Shown in pieces: positions 42,278 to 51,784 of a stretch of 64,000 bases of DNA. Source of the stretch: DASUFE01 sp036274675 (lineage in GTDB: Bacteria > Pseudomonadota > Gammaproteobacteria > HTCC5015); NCBI GenBank assembly GCA_036274675.1, contig DASUFE010000105.1, positions 1-64,000 of the forward strand, given 5' to 3'. The translations under genes and the position numbers were made by a program. The notes beneath the pieces are model-generated. The model was given only the letters and a program-made list of their open reading frames with translations. It was not told the DNA's origin and searched no databases. Each line of letters starts with the position of its first letter. The stretch's first letter is position 1.

Positions 42278-43531
42278 ATGAAAACCAGGAACCCTTGGGT
42301 TCGTCATTTACGTTTCAAACTGCTTGCCGTCCTGTGCGTCGTGCTGCTCGGTCAGGGCGTTTTTATCCATCCGGCGCTTGCCGACACCGACACCGATCCC
42401 GAAGTGGACGCCAGATACGCCGTCATCACAAGGGGCGCCGGCAAACTGGATTGTTTTATGGTGCATGGTGGCGAGATATGGAGGAAATCCTATAACGGCA
42501 GCTGGACGGACTGGAGCAACCTGGGCAGGGCGCCTACCGGAGAGGATTTTACTAAGGTTGCAGCTGTAGCCGCGGGCAATAATCGCTGGGATATCTTTGC
42601 AACGAGCAATACCACCAATGTGGTTTATCACCTCGCCTTTGACGGAACCTATTTATGGAGCTGGGAAAGTATGGGCAGTGTCGGGAATGTCGCGTTTGCC
42701 GGCGTGCAAGCGGTATCCAGCGGCAACGGTCAGATCACTCTGTTAACCCGGACGACTTACGCGTCGGCAGCAGGTTCAAGTCCTTTTGTATACAAAACCT
42801 GGACCGCGAGCAACGGTTGGAGGCCCAGTCAGACCGGTTGGACCACGCTCGATAATACCGGATCACGTTTTAGCGTCTACGCGCTTGCCCATTCCGGCAG
42901 CCAACTCGGTTTTTTCAGACAAATGCATTCCACGGCCCTCGGATACAAGTCCTGGAATGGAACACGCTGGATGCAAGTAGACCGCAATGGCCTTTGGTTC
43001 AACCAGTGGGCGGATCTGAGTGGTGGCCTGAGCTATAAAACACCGTATGCGGTTTCCTGGGGCCCCAATCGTGTCGACGTATTCGCGCGTGGGACGGATG
43101 GAAACGCCTACATTAATAGCACAGACTCCGCAAGCAACGGGGGTGGCTGGTACGGCTGGGCCTCGCTTGGGAAGGTGAGTCCATATTTCAGCGGACAAGC
43201 GTATACCGGAGCCATTACCGCCGTCGCCTGGGGACCGAACCGGCTTGATATCTTCACACGCGAGGAATCGACATACTATTACAAAGCCTGGACCGGAACG
43301 CAGTGGTGGCCAAGCCAGACCACTTGGGAAAATATTGGCACCATTCCCGGAGATTACACCTGGAATTATTCGCCGAACCCGGTTTCCTGGGGACCGAACC
43401 GGATCGATTTGTTTACATTCGATAGCAACCTTGGTACATCCGGCACGCTGTATCACAAATATACGGATGGAAATGGCTGGTTCCCCACCGGCGGCAATGG
43501 CTGGGAAAGCCTCGGGCATCCGCCTATCTAA
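42278..43531 (+). CDS. Secreted seven-repeat beta-propeller (PLL/PHL lectin-like) protein, copy 1
   Basis: 417 residues. The start is ATG 42278 (AAGGAG 7 bases upstream), not the upstream in-frame ATG at 42173. A signal peptide ends near HPALA/DTD. The mature part divides into seven repeats of about 50-57 residues. Each has a conserved strand core of the type (A/V)xxGxNRxDxF, as in YAVSWGPNRVDVFARGTDG and ITAVAWGPNRLDIFTRE, and ends in W-x-x-(L/I)G. Seven repeats fit a seven-bladed propeller. The closest family I recall is the PLL/PHL lectins of Photorhabdus. Carbohydrate binding is inference. A tandem paralogue follows. Confidence 0.75.
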   Translation: MKTRNPWVRHLRFKLLAVLCVVLLGQGVFIHPALADTDTDPEVDARYAVITRGAGKLDCFMVHGGEIWRKSYNGSWTDWSNLGRAPTGEDFTKVAAVAAGNNRWDIFATSNTTNVVYHLAFDGTYLWSWESMGSVGNVAFAGVQAVSSGNGQITLLTRTTYASAAGSSPFVYKTWTASNGWRPSQTGWTTLDNTGSRFSVYALAHSGSQLGFFRQMHSTALGYKSWNGTRWMQVDRNGLWFNQWADLSGGLSYKTPYAVSWGPNRVDVFARGTDGNAYINSTDSASNGGGWYGWASLGKVSPYFSGQAYTGAITAVAWGPNRLDIFTREESTYYYKAWTGTQWWPSQTTWENIGTIPGDYTWNYSPNPVSWGPNRIDLFTFDSNLGTSGTLYHKYTDGNGWFPTGGNGWESLGHPPI

Positions 43532-43544
43532 CTTGTGCTGATCC

Positions 43545-43580
43545 AAAGAGCGAGTCGATGTGTGATTCGCTCTTTCGTCA
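43545..43580 (+). terminator. Terminator-like hairpin between the propeller genes
   Basis: AAAGAGCGA (43545-43553) pairs exactly with TCGCTCTTT (43567-43575). The loop is 13 bases. The T-tract is short. It suggests each propeller gene ends its own transcript, or that read-through to the second is partial. Confidence 0.65.
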
Positions 43581-43629
43581 ATCAATAACAATGATTTTGA
43601 AAATTTTTAATAATTCAGGAGTAATCATC

Positions 43630-44856
43630 ATGAAAACCAGGAGCCCTTGGGTCCGCCATTTCAAACTGTTCGCCGTTCTATGTGTCGCGCTGCTCGGGCA
43701 GGGCTTGTTTATTCACCCTGCGCATGCCCAGATCCTGAGCGATAAGGATAAACGATTCTCCGTCATTTCGAGAGGCCCCGGCCTGCTCGATATTTTTATT
43801 GTGAACGGCCCGACTAACGAGATATGGATGAAATCCTGGACCGGATCGATATGGACCAACTGGAGAAACCTTGGGAGAGCGGCTAATGGCGATCCGTTAT
43901 ATAACGTTTACGCCGTCGCCTCGGGCAACAACCGCTGGGATATCTTTTCAACCAGTGGTGGCGGTGGCACCCTTGGCCCGGTCTGGCACAAGTCCTTCGA
44001 CGGAACCGTCGAGTATGGATGGGAAAGCAGGGGGAGCGTAGGGGAGGCCTTTCCCGGCGGCATCCAGGCGGTTTCCACCGGAAACGGCCAGATCAACCTT
44101 TTCACCCGGTATACCGGGAGTGGCGGTAGAGCACCTGTACTCACGAAACGCAGGAACGCAAACGGCAGCTGGGTGCCCTGCAGTACCTGTGCCTGGACCG
44201 TGATCGATACGAATAGTGCGGAAGAAAGGTATAACTTCAGCGCGCTTGCCCATTCCGGCAATCGACTCGATCTTTTCAAGAGCTCGGAATCCGACAACAA
44301 TATTTTTCAAAAATCCTTTAATGGAACCTATTGGACGTTGGGTCCGTGGTTTTATATGTACGGCCAGTCCAGGTCGACGCCTTATCCGGTTTCCTGGGGC
44401 ACCAATCGTATTGATGTCTTCGTGCGTGGCGTGAATGACAGAAATGTCTACATCAATAACAGCGATGACGCCGGCGTGCACTGGAACGGCTGGGGCTTTC
44501 TGGGAAGGGGAGCCACCAATAATACGACCGATGTTGCGGGCATTTCCGCCGTCGCCTGGGGGCCGAACCGCCTGGATCTCTTCACCCGGGAGGCTACCAC
44601 TCTCTATTACAAAGCCTGGACCGGATCGTACTGGTGGCCAAGCCAGACCACCTGGGAAAATCTCGGCTTCATGGCCAGTTACGTCACGGGTCATCCGCCG
44701 CTGCCGGTCTCGTGGGGTCCGAGCCGGATCGACCTGTTTTATTACCACGACACGCCTAATGGGGCGCCAAACACCCAGACTCTGTATCACAAATGGACGA
44801 ACGGTAATGGGTGGGGGCCTTCCCAGACCGAATGGGAAAGCCTGGGGCCGTACTAA
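43630..44856 (+). CDS. Secreted seven-repeat beta-propeller (PLL/PHL lectin-like) protein, copy 2
   Basis: 408 residues from ATG 43630. The signal peptide is nearly identical to that of copy 1 (MKTRSPWVRHFKLFAVLC, ending HPAHA/Q), pointing to recent duplication. The mature part again has seven repeats with VSWGTNRIDVFVRG, AVAWGPNRLDLFTRE and SWGPSRIDLFYYHD cores and closing WxxLG motifs. Repeat three carries a CSTC pair (CX2C) not seen in copy 1. Copies are collinear throughout but diverge in the variable turns, where ligand-binding residues of such propellers usually lie. Function inferred as lectin-like adhesion or recognition; unproven. Confidence 0.75.
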   Translation: MKTRSPWVRHFKLFAVLCVALLGQGLFIHPAHAQILSDKDKRFSVISRGPGLLDIFIVNGPTNEIWMKSWTGSIWTNWRNLGRAANGDPLYNVYAVASGNNRWDIFSTSGGGGTLGPVWHKSFDGTVEYGWESRGSVGEAFPGGIQAVSTGNGQINLFTRYTGSGGRAPVLTKRRNANGSWVPCSTCAWTVIDTNSAEERYNFSALAHSGNRLDLFKSSESDNNIFQKSFNGTYWTLGPWFYMYGQSRSTPYPVSWGTNRIDVFVRGVNDRNVYINNSDDAGVHWNGWGFLGRGATNNTTDVAGISAVAWGPNRLDLFTREATTLYYKAWTGSYWWPSQTTWENLGFMASYVTGHPPLPVSWGPSRIDLFYYHDTPNGAPNTQTLYHKWTNGNGWGPSQTEWESLGPY

Positions 44857-44875
44857 TCGCGTTTAACAAATAATC

Positions 44876-44917
44876 CAAAGAGCGGGTCAGTACCCGCTCT
44901 TTGGCGTTCTTTTTTTT
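44876..44917 (+). terminator. Strong rho-independent terminator after the second propeller gene
   Basis: CAAAGAGCGGGT (44876-44887) pairs with ACCCGCTCTTTG (44892-44903), loop CAGT, followed closely by a run of eight T. Confidence 0.92.
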
Positions 44918-45082
44918 CATCGCTATTTCCATGATTCCATGCGAGGCATAGCCCATGGCGGGCGATTTTCATCGCAGATTCACAATTAAAGCTCCAAAAA
45001 ACCCCTTTAAATAAAGGCGTTTGCTTTTATTAAATCAGTCATATTAAGATAAACCATCGTTGTGTGTGGGTTAATGATGGTT

Positions 45083-45667
45083 ATGTCTTATCAGCTTACA
45101 CAACAAGTCCTGCGTACCGACGCATCCGGAATGCCGTTGGAGTGGGTCAATTACCGCGATGCAACCCGTCTCTATTACGCCGAGCAGGTCGCCTACAGCT
45201 GCGGCAGCCTGCTGTATGAAGTGCGCGGCGGCATCAATGCCTGGTCCGGGCGCCGCAGTGTCATTCCCGTCAATTCCATCATCGCGACCTACGGCCATAA
45301 CAAGACCCTGCATGGCACCTATATTCCGCCGCTCTGCAATGAAACCCTGTTCAAACGCGACGGTTACCTTTGCATGTATTGCGGCGAGCGCTTCCGCTAT
45401 TCGGAACTGTCGCGCGATCATATACGCCCCTTGAGCGCCGGCGGCGACGATGTCTGGAACAACGTGGTCGCAGCCTGTAAGCGTTGCAATAACCACAAGG
45501 CCGGACGCTCGCCGGAGCAGGCCGGCATGGAATTGCTGGCGGTGCCCTTCGTGCCCACCCATGCCGAATATATTTATCTGAAAGGGCGCAAGGTGCTGGC
45601 CGACCAGATGGAGTTCCTGAAAGCCCATTTCCCGCGTACGAGCCCCTTACACAAGCGCGGTGCTTGA
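45083..45667 (+). CDS. HNH endonuclease family protein
   Basis: About 194 residues. The C-terminal half has a classic zinc-stabilised HNH motif: LFKRDGYLCMYCGERF, then LSRDHIRPLSAGGDDVWNNVVAACKRCNNHKAGRSP (CxxC pairs plus the catalytic DH and N). The N-terminal ~90 residues (DASGMPLEWVNYRDATRLYYAEQVAY) are conserved in a proteobacterial family of standalone HNH proteins. Several starts are possible (GTG 45062, ATG 45074, 45077 and 45083); MSYQLTQQ at 45083 looks best. No restriction-modification partner or toxin-like partner is adjacent. Biological role unknown. Confidence 0.85.
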   Translation: MSYQLTQQVLRTDASGMPLEWVNYRDATRLYYAEQVAYSCGSLLYEVRGGINAWSGRRSVIPVNSIIATYGHNKTLHGTYIPPLCNETLFKRDGYLCMYCGERFRYSELSRDHIRPLSAGGDDVWNNVVAACKRCNNHKAGRSPEQAGMELLAVPFVPTHAEYIYLKGRKVLADQMEFLKAHFPRTSPLHKRGA

Positions 45668-45762
45668 TCGTTGCTGAAAAAAGCCATACCGGTTTTTAAA
45701 CGCACTTCCTTAGAAACAGAATTTGATCCTGCGTCGCTCGGCCGGGCCTGATAGGATGGCGC

Positions 45763-46776
45763 ATGCCCGAACAAATGATAAATGCCGGAATAAAGCCGAA
45801 AACCGGTGTCCTGCTGGTTAATCTCGGCACACCCGATGCGCCCACACCGGCCGCGCTGCGCCGTTATCTCGCGCAATTCCTGTCCGATCCGCGGGTCGTC
45901 GAGGCGCCGCGCTGGTTGTGGCGGCTGGCCCTGTACGGTTTCATCCTGCGTACCCGTCCCCGCCGTTCGGCGCACGCCTATCAATCCATCTGGACTCCGC
46001 AAGGCTCGCCATTGCTGGTCAACAGCGAACGCCAATTACAGGCGATTGCCGCGGCGCTGCGGCAGCAGCATGGCGGGAGCGTGGTGTGCGTGCTCGGCAT
46101 GCGTTACGGCAACCCCTCGCTTCCCGCGGCACTCAGGACTTTGCAAGACGCAGGCATTGAGCGACTGCTGGTGTTGCCGCTCTATCCGCAATACTCGGGC
46201 ACGACAACCGGTTCGACCTTCGATGCCTTGAGCGCCGAGTTGCAGCGCTGGCGGCGCGTTCCCGCCCTGCAGTTTGTCGACGGTTATCACGATTTCGAGC
46301 CTTATATTGAGGCAATGGCGGCACAGCTGCGGCGGCATTTCGCGGAACACGGCCGCGTGCAGAAATTGCTGCTGTCTTTCCATGGCATTCCCGCCGAATA
46401 TGCCGCCAAGGGCGATCCTTATCCCGAACAGTGCCGCGAGACTGCGCGTCTTCTGGCGCGGGCCTTGAAACTAGGCGAAGCCGACTGGCAGCTGGTATTT
46501 CAATCGCGTTTTGGACCCAGAGAGTGGCTGCAGCCTTATGCCGACCGCACTCTGCGGAGTTTGCCGCAGCAAGGTGTGAAACGGGTGGCGGTGTTCTGCC
46601 CGGGTTTTGCGGTGGATTGTCTGGAAACCCTCGAAGAGATGGCGGTTATGAACCGAAAACTGTTCCTTGAGGCTGGAGGCGAAGGTTTCGATTATGTACC
46701 GGCCCTGAATGCCGAGGCCGAGCATATAGCGGCCTTGACCGCATTGATCGAGCAGCGCCTCCAGGGCTGGGGCTGA
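45763..46776 (+). CDS. hemH: Ferrochelatase
   Basis: 337-residue terminal enzyme of haem synthesis; inserts ferrous iron into protoporphyrin IX. It starts with the typical GVLLVNLGTPDAPTPAALRRYLAQFLSDPRVVE. The catalytic His is in LSFHGIPAEYAAKGDPY (H207), and the second acidic metal site follows in VFCPGFAVDCLETLEEMAV. Length normal. A separate haem gene, hemJ, lies at 54788. The hemH gene precedes the Fe-S carrier gene mrp by 79 bases. Confidence 0.96.
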   Translation: MPEQMINAGIKPKTGVLLVNLGTPDAPTPAALRRYLAQFLSDPRVVEAPRWLWRLALYGFILRTRPRRSAHAYQSIWTPQGSPLLVNSERQLQAIAAALRQQHGGSVVCVLGMRYGNPSLPAALRTLQDAGIERLLVLPLYPQYSGTTTGSTFDALSAELQRWRRVPALQFVDGYHDFEPYIEAMAAQLRRHFAEHGRVQKLLLSFHGIPAEYAAKGDPYPEQCRETARLLARALKLGEADWQLVFQSRFGPREWLQPYADRTLRSLPQQGVKRVAVFCPGFAVDCLETLEEMAVMNRKLFLEAGGEGFDYVPALNAEAEHIAALTALIEQRLQGWG

Positions 46777-46879
46777 TTCCCCGTAATCATTGGCGCTTGC
46801 GCCAGGCGCTACGGGCTGATGCTTCAGGCCCGCGTCCCGCGCCTGATGTACAATAATGCCCCCGATCGAGGAGCTTGAG

Positions 46880-47980
46880 TTGTCAAACGAAGCCCAAATC
46901 CGTTCCATTCTGGAAACTTATCAAGACCCCTATCTCGGCTGCGCGCTGGGTGCGGCTGGCGTCATTCGAGGCTTGAGTGTTGATGCATGCAGTATTACGG
47001 CCTCTCTGGAGTTCGGATTTCCTTTGGGCCGTTATGAACCGCAACTAAGAACCGCGCTCGAACAGGCGCTGCGCGGGGAGGCTGGCGCCTGCGCCATCGA
47101 TCTCCAACTGAGCTGGAGCGTGCAGGCACGCGGTGTGCAGAAAGGCGTGCAGCGCCATCCTGCCGTCAAGAACGTGATTGCGGTTGCTTCCGGCAAGGGT
47201 GGCGTCGGCAAATCCACTGTGGCCGTCAATCTCGCGCTTTCATTGCAGGCTCAGGGCGCGCGCGTCGGCATGCTGGACGCCGATATTTACGGCCCGAGTC
47301 AACCGCGCATGCTCGGTATGCAGGGTAAGCCGGACAGTAGCGATGGTAAAACCTTCGCGCCGATGCGACCCTACGGCTTACAGGCCATATCGATCGGGTT
47401 GATGGTGGACGAGGAAACGCCGATGATCTGGCGCGGGCCTATGGTCAGCCAGGCCTTGCAACAGTTGATGTTTCAGACGCGATGGGAACAGCTGGATTAC
47501 CTGATCATCGATCTGCCGCCCGGCACGGGCGATATCCAGCTCACCCTGTCGCAGCGCGTGCCCGTGAGCGGGGCAGTAATCGTTACCACGCCGCAGGATA
47601 TCGCGCTGCTGGACGCGCGCAAGGCTTTCCGCATGTTCCAGAAGGTGGAAGTACCGGTGCTTGGAGTGGTGGAGAACATGAGCCTGCACATCTGCAGTCA
47701 GTGCGGACACGCCGAACCCGTATTTGGCCACGGTGGCGCCGGCAGGATGGCGCGCGATTACGGCATCGAATTGCTCGGCGAGCTGCCGCTCGATATTCGT
47801 ATCCGCGAGCAGGCCGACAGCGGGAAACCGACGGTTGCGGCGGACCCCGAGGGGCAACTCAGCGAAATTTATCACGCTATTGCCTTGAAGACGGCCGCGC
47901 GTTTATCCTTGCGGCCCAAAGACTACAGCGGAATAATGCCCAAGGTCGTCGTTCAAGGCGAGCCCGCGGGAAAATCCTAA
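46880..47980 (+). CDS. apbC: Iron-sulfur cluster carrier protein Mrp/ApbC
   Basis: About 366 residues. P-loop ATPase that carries and delivers [4Fe-4S] clusters. An N-terminal MIP18-like domain (about 1-85) precedes the deviant Walker A VIAVASGKGGVGKST, MLDADIYGPSQPRMLG, LIIDLPPGTGDIQLTLSQ and the CxxC motif HICSQCGHAEPVFG for cluster binding. I choose TTG 46880, since GAGGAG lies 6-7 bases upstream; the in-frame ATG at 46856 lacks such a site. It is followed by dcd, 11 bases later, as in a short operon. Confidence 0.93.
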   Translation: MSNEAQIRSILETYQDPYLGCALGAAGVIRGLSVDACSITASLEFGFPLGRYEPQLRTALEQALRGEAGACAIDLQLSWSVQARGVQKGVQRHPAVKNVIAVASGKGGVGKSTVAVNLALSLQAQGARVGMLDADIYGPSQPRMLGMQGKPDSSDGKTFAPMRPYGLQAISIGLMVDEETPMIWRGPMVSQALQQLMFQTRWEQLDYLIIDLPPGTGDIQLTLSQRVPVSGAVIVTTPQDIALLDARKAFRMFQKVEVPVLGVVENMSLHICSQCGHAEPVFGHGGAGRMARDYGIELLGELPLDIRIREQADSGKPTVAADPEGQLSEIYHAIALKTAARLSLRPKDYSGIMPKVVVQGEPAGKS

Positions 47981-47991
47981 AAGAGCGAACG

Positions 47992-48558
47992 ATGAGCATC
48001 AAATCGGACAAATGGATCCGTCGCATGGCGGAACAGCACGGCATGATCGAGCCTTTCGAGCCGCAACAGGTCCGCAGCAACGGTCATGGGCGGGCAGTGT
48101 CTTTCGGCACCTCCAGCTATGGCTACGATGTGAGATGTGCCGCTGAATTCAAGATATTCACCAATATCAATTCCTCGATCGTCGATCCCAAGAAGTTCGA
48201 TGAAAACAGCTTCGTGAATTTCAATTCGGAGGTATGCATCATTCCTCCCAACTCCTTCGCGCTCGCGCGCACCATCGAGTATTTCCGGATCCCGCGCAAT
48301 GTGCTGACGATCTGTCTCGGCAAATCGACCTATGCGCGTTGCGGCATTATCGTCAACGTCACACCGCTGGAGCCCGAATGGGAAGGTCATGTCACACTGG
48401 AGTTTTCAAACACTACGCCCCTGCCGGCGAAGATTTACGCCAATGAGGGCGTCGCCCAGATGCTGTTCTTCGAATCCGATGAGGTCTGCGAAGTGTCCTA
48501 CAAGGATCGCGGCGGAAAATACCAGGGACAGAAAGGCGTTACTCTTCCCAAGACTTAA
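47992..48558 (+). CDS. dcd: dCTP deaminase
   Basis: 188-residue trimeric enzyme making dUTP from dCTP for thymidylate synthesis. The start MSIKSDKWIRRMAEQHGMIEPF, the SSYGYDVR motif and the catalytic segment STYARCGIIVNVTPLEPEWEGHVTLEFSNTTP (with the general-base Glu) are typical. ATG 47992 starts 11 bases after the apbC stop, so the two are probably co-transcribed. Normal length. Confidence 0.96.
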   Translation: MSIKSDKWIRRMAEQHGMIEPFEPQQVRSNGHGRAVSFGTSSYGYDVRCAAEFKIFTNINSSIVDPKKFDENSFVNFNSEVCIIPPNSFALARTIEYFRIPRNVLTICLGKSTYARCGIIVNVTPLEPEWEGHVTLEFSNTTPLPAKIYANEGVAQMLFFESDEVCEVSYKDRGGKYQGQKGVTLPKT

Positions 48559-48614
48559 AGCAGCAGTTTTCAGCAGCGATAATCAATATTCTCGCTGTTA
48601 ACTGTTCATTACTG

Positions 48615-50969
48615 TTATGCCGTGGCTGACGCGCCGCGCATCAGTTTCATGTTGGAGAGCACTGCGGTCAGGGCCTTATCGAACAGATTTTCATCGTGGA
48701 TGATGGTGGAACGTTCGCAATCGAGTTCGTCTATAAATTCACGCACGTCCTTGATTTCCGCCTGTTTGCCGGAGCCGTCGACGAATACGATTTGCGCGGT
48801 ATCCTTTAATACTGATGAAACCTTCAGGCGCTGCGGAGCCTGGTCCCGCCCCATGTATACCTCGCACCAGGTGCCCGGTTGCACGTCCACCGGCAGGCGC
48901 TGTAATAATTCTTCCGGCGTCGGCTGGTTAGCCAGCTCGGGCGGCTCCTCGAGCGTTTCGAGAGGTTGCGCAAGAGGGTCGATTTTCTCCGCGTCTGTTT
49001 CGGTAATTCCTTCCTGCGCGTATTTTTTCTTCAGTTGGTCGAAGTCCTTTGCCTGGCGCTGATATACCTTTTTCAGCCCGTCCAGCAGATCCTGCACCCC
49101 GGCTTTTTGTACGGCCGATTCGAGCATGGTCTGGGTCTGGGCCAGTATCTCGCCGTTGTGCTTTAGAATCGCGCCGGCCTGATGCAGGGAATCGCGCGGC
49201 TGGACGCTCTCGACGATACGGCGGAACAGCGAGGTGGCCTTCTCCCAGGCGGGGCTGTCTTCACCTTCGCGCCGATAAATCTTCAGGAACAGCGGCGCGA
49301 AGCCTTTCAGCGTGATCGCGTGCAGTTCCTTGGGAAGTTTTTTGCCTTGCAGGAACTGCCGCAGACGGCTGATGACTCTTTTCTTGATATGCAGCAGTTC
49401 GGCCTGGGTTACCGCCTTCTCACGAGTTTCTTCCTCCGCTTCGGCGGCGAGCTGCAGAGTATTCTGGGTCTGCTCCCGCAGCACCTCCAGATTATCCGCG
49501 AAGACGTTCAGGTTGGTTTCAAACTGTTCCAGGATATTCTGGGTGATAGCGGCGATGAGTTCGAAAATCTGGTCCTCGCGGCTGTTTATCCGCCGGCCCT
49601 GAATCGCGACTTCGTTGAGCAGCAGCCGTGCCGGATGTGCCTGTTCTTTCAGCAGAGTAACGTCGAGCAGGGCGACCTTTATATAAGGTATTTGCAGGCG
49701 GCCGATCTGTACCTTGACGATATCCGGCAGTTCCGGGTCTTCCAGAATGGTGACAAACATCTGGTTGATCAGTTCTATGACGTTGCTTTCCGGCCCCGAC
49801 AGCTGTTTGGACAGCTCTCTGGCCTTGCCGTAAACCGTCTTGTTGATCTGATCGCTGATGGCAGTGGCATTGCCCAGCGCCGACTCGGCCAGTTCCAGCG
49901 TGTTCAGATTCTGCAGGTTCGACAGCAGTTTCAGCAGGGCGCCGCTGTCCATTGCCGGCATCGGCTTGCCGCCGGCGGCGGCGAGATTCATCTGCGCCGG
50001 GGCTGCAACCGGAGCACCGGACAGCATGTTATATAAAGCCTGGGATTGGGCTGAATCGCTGAAGAGATTGGCGTTAAGGGCAGTGGCGGCGACCGGCATC
50101 AGGCTGGCGGGCGGCAGCGGTGCATAGCCCGGCATCGCGCCTCCTGGCATTGCGCCGGCAGGCATGCCTCCCGTGGGTGCGGGAGCGGCCGGGGGTACCG
50201 ATGCGGCAGGCATGCCGCCTGTGGGAGCGCTTGCGCCCATTCCGCCGGTCGGATCGGCAGCCGCAGGCGCACCGGCGACTCCACCGCCGCCTCCCTGGTG
50301 CTGTTGACGGTATTCGTAAATAACCTTGAATTTTTCCGAAGCCGGATTCTCGCTTTCGGTAATAATCTGATGATCCTGCATTAATGCGAGCACGCCGTCA
50401 TACAAGCCTTCCAGTTCGATGTGAAGTATTTCGGCGAATTTGCTGTAAATCAGTTTTTTGCCCGGCAGGATGAATTCGGTGGTTTCGAAGAAATGGTGCA
50501 GGATCATCGCCAGATCCTTCGGAGCAAGAGCCTCCGGCTCGACTTCGAAGCCCATCTGCTTGGAGAGGCGGACCAGGCCGCGCTTGATGGCTTTCAGATA
50601 GAGTTCGTAATGGTCCTGGATTTTTCCGCTCAGCGAACCGACCAGCAACATCTCTTCCAGAATATCGTCATCGACCAGCGACAGCGACAGGCCATCGTCT
50701 TTCTTTTTTTCGCCGGTCTTCTCACCGGCGAGTTTTTTGCTGAATTCCTGAATGAATACGGAGGAGAGTTTCTTGCCGCTGGTAATGAGAAACCCCCGCA
50801 CCTGCTCGGCGGTTTCCTTGTCTTCGGTTTTGGCCGCGAAATCCGTCAGTCGCTCATTGCAGAACTTGTCGATATGCGCCAGTGCATGTCCCAGCAGAGT
50901 GGAGAGCTGTGTTGTGCTGTAGTCCTTGATTTCGTCGAACGCGGACTGGCTCTTGTTTTTGTCCTGCAT
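48615..50969 (-). CDS. DUF1631 family protein
   Basis: 784-residue cytoplasmic protein of the DUF1631 family (sometimes misnamed thymidine phosphorylase). It is largely helical, with an acidic Leu-rich N-terminal third. A low-complexity stretch of Gly, Ala, Pro and Met at about 225-300 (with repeats of PTGGM-type) links to a second helical region. The C-terminal ~110 residues include a PilZ-like beta segment (VQPGTWCEVYMGRDQAPQRLKVSSVLK). A link to c-di-GMP is only suggested by that segment. No signal peptide. Function unknown; it is alone on its strand between dcd and a HAD-IB gene. Confidence 0.8.
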   Translation of the reverse strand: MQDKNKSQSAFDEIKDYSTTQLSTLLGHALAHIDKFCNERLTDFAAKTEDKETAEQVRGFLITSGKKLSSVFIQEFSKKLAGEKTGEKKKDDGLSLSLVDDDILEEMLLVGSLSGKIQDHYELYLKAIKRGLVRLSKQMGFEVEPEALAPKDLAMILHHFFETTEFILPGKKLIYSKFAEILHIELEGLYDGVLALMQDHQIITESENPASEKFKVIYEYRQQHQGGGGGVAGAPAAADPTGGMGASAPTGGMPAASVPPAAPAPTGGMPAGAMPGGAMPGYAPLPPASLMPVAATALNANLFSDSAQSQALYNMLSGAPVAAPAQMNLAAAGGKPMPAMDSGALLKLLSNLQNLNTLELAESALGNATAISDQINKTVYGKARELSKQLSGPESNVIELINQMFVTILEDPELPDIVKVQIGRLQIPYIKVALLDVTLLKEQAHPARLLLNEVAIQGRRINSREDQIFELIAAITQNILEQFETNLNVFADNLEVLREQTQNTLQLAAEAEEETREKAVTQAELLHIKKRVISRLRQFLQGKKLPKELHAITLKGFAPLFLKIYRREGEDSPAWEKATSLFRRIVESVQPRDSLHQAGAILKHNGEILAQTQTMLESAVQKAGVQDLLDGLKKVYQRQAKDFDQLKKKYAQEGITETDAEKIDPLAQPLETLEEPPELANQPTPEELLQRLPVDVQPGTWCEVYMGRDQAPQRLKVSSVLKDTAQIVFVDGSGKQAEIKDVREFIDELDCERSTIIHDENLFDKALTAVLSNMKLMRGASATA

Positions 50970-51013
50970 TGTTGCTTCCTTATCGATTAAAGATGCTGCA
51001 CTTGAAGGTTATC

Positions 51014-51700
51014 TTAGCAGACTTGATCTGCAACCGGTTCTGCCCGGTTGCGCAGGCTGATCTGGCGCCAGCCCTTTTTTTGGGCATGGGCGGTGAGTTT
51101 TTCGTCCGCGTCAACGGCCACCGGATGCATGACCAGTTCCAGCAATGGCACATCGTTGTGCGAATCCGAATAGAACCAGGTTTGCCCCGGGTTTTTGTTG
51201 TTCTGCCGCAGCCATTGCCGGTAACGCTCGACCTTTCCCTGCTGAAAGCAGGGGATGCCTGCCACCTTGCCGGTAAAGCGATTATTGACAGTTTCCGGAT
51301 CGGTAGCCAGCAGGTTGGGCACGCCCAATCGGGCGGCGATGGGGCCGGTCACAAAACTGTTGGTTGCGGTGATAATCAACAACTCGTCGCCCTGCTTGCG
51401 GTGCCAGTCGATCAATTCCTCGGCTTTCCTGCGTATAATCGGCTCGATCTGCGTTTTCATGAATTCATCGCGCCATGCCAGCAGCTGTGGCAGTGAATGT
51501 TCGGCCAGGGGCTTCAGCGCAAATTCCAGAAATTCATAAATATCGAGGGTTCCGGCGCAGTATTCCTCGTAATAGCGCTGGTTTTCGCGGCGATAGGATT
51601 CGGCTTCGACCGCGCCCTTGTCGGCAAGAAAGCAGCCCCAGTAGTAATCGCTGTCGCCGTCCAATAGGGTATGATCCAGATCGAAAATTGCCAGGTTCAC
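51014..51700 (-). CDS. HAD-IB family phosphatase (SerB-like)
   Basis: 228-residue hydrolase with the nucleophile motif IFDLDHTLLDGDSD (D7, D9), motif II ITATNSFVTGPIA, a Lys near GIPCFQQGKVERY and the acidic motif YSDSHNDVPLLE. The cap is the helical type of subclass IB. Similar proteins act on phosphoserine, histidinol-phosphate or polar lipid head groups, so no specific substrate is assigned. It is divergent from rppH with 84 bases between the start codons. Confidence 0.88.
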   Translation of the reverse strand: MNLAIFDLDHTLLDGDSDYYWGCFLADKGAVEAESYRRENQRYYEEYCAGTLDIYEFLEFALKPLAEHSLPQLLAWRDEFMKTQIEPIIRRKAEELIDWHRKQGDELLIITATNSFVTGPIAARLGVPNLLATDPETVNNRFTGKVAGIPCFQQGKVERYRQWLRQNNKNPGQTWFYSDSHNDVPLLELVMHPVAVDADEKLTAHAQKKGWRQISLRNRAEPVADQVC

Positions 51701-51784
51701 GTCAGACTAGCCTCCGTATTTGCCGATTCCAAAGGGTTGTGGAAGAATGCAGGACTATTGTATGCACAACCCAGAAGGCCGCAA

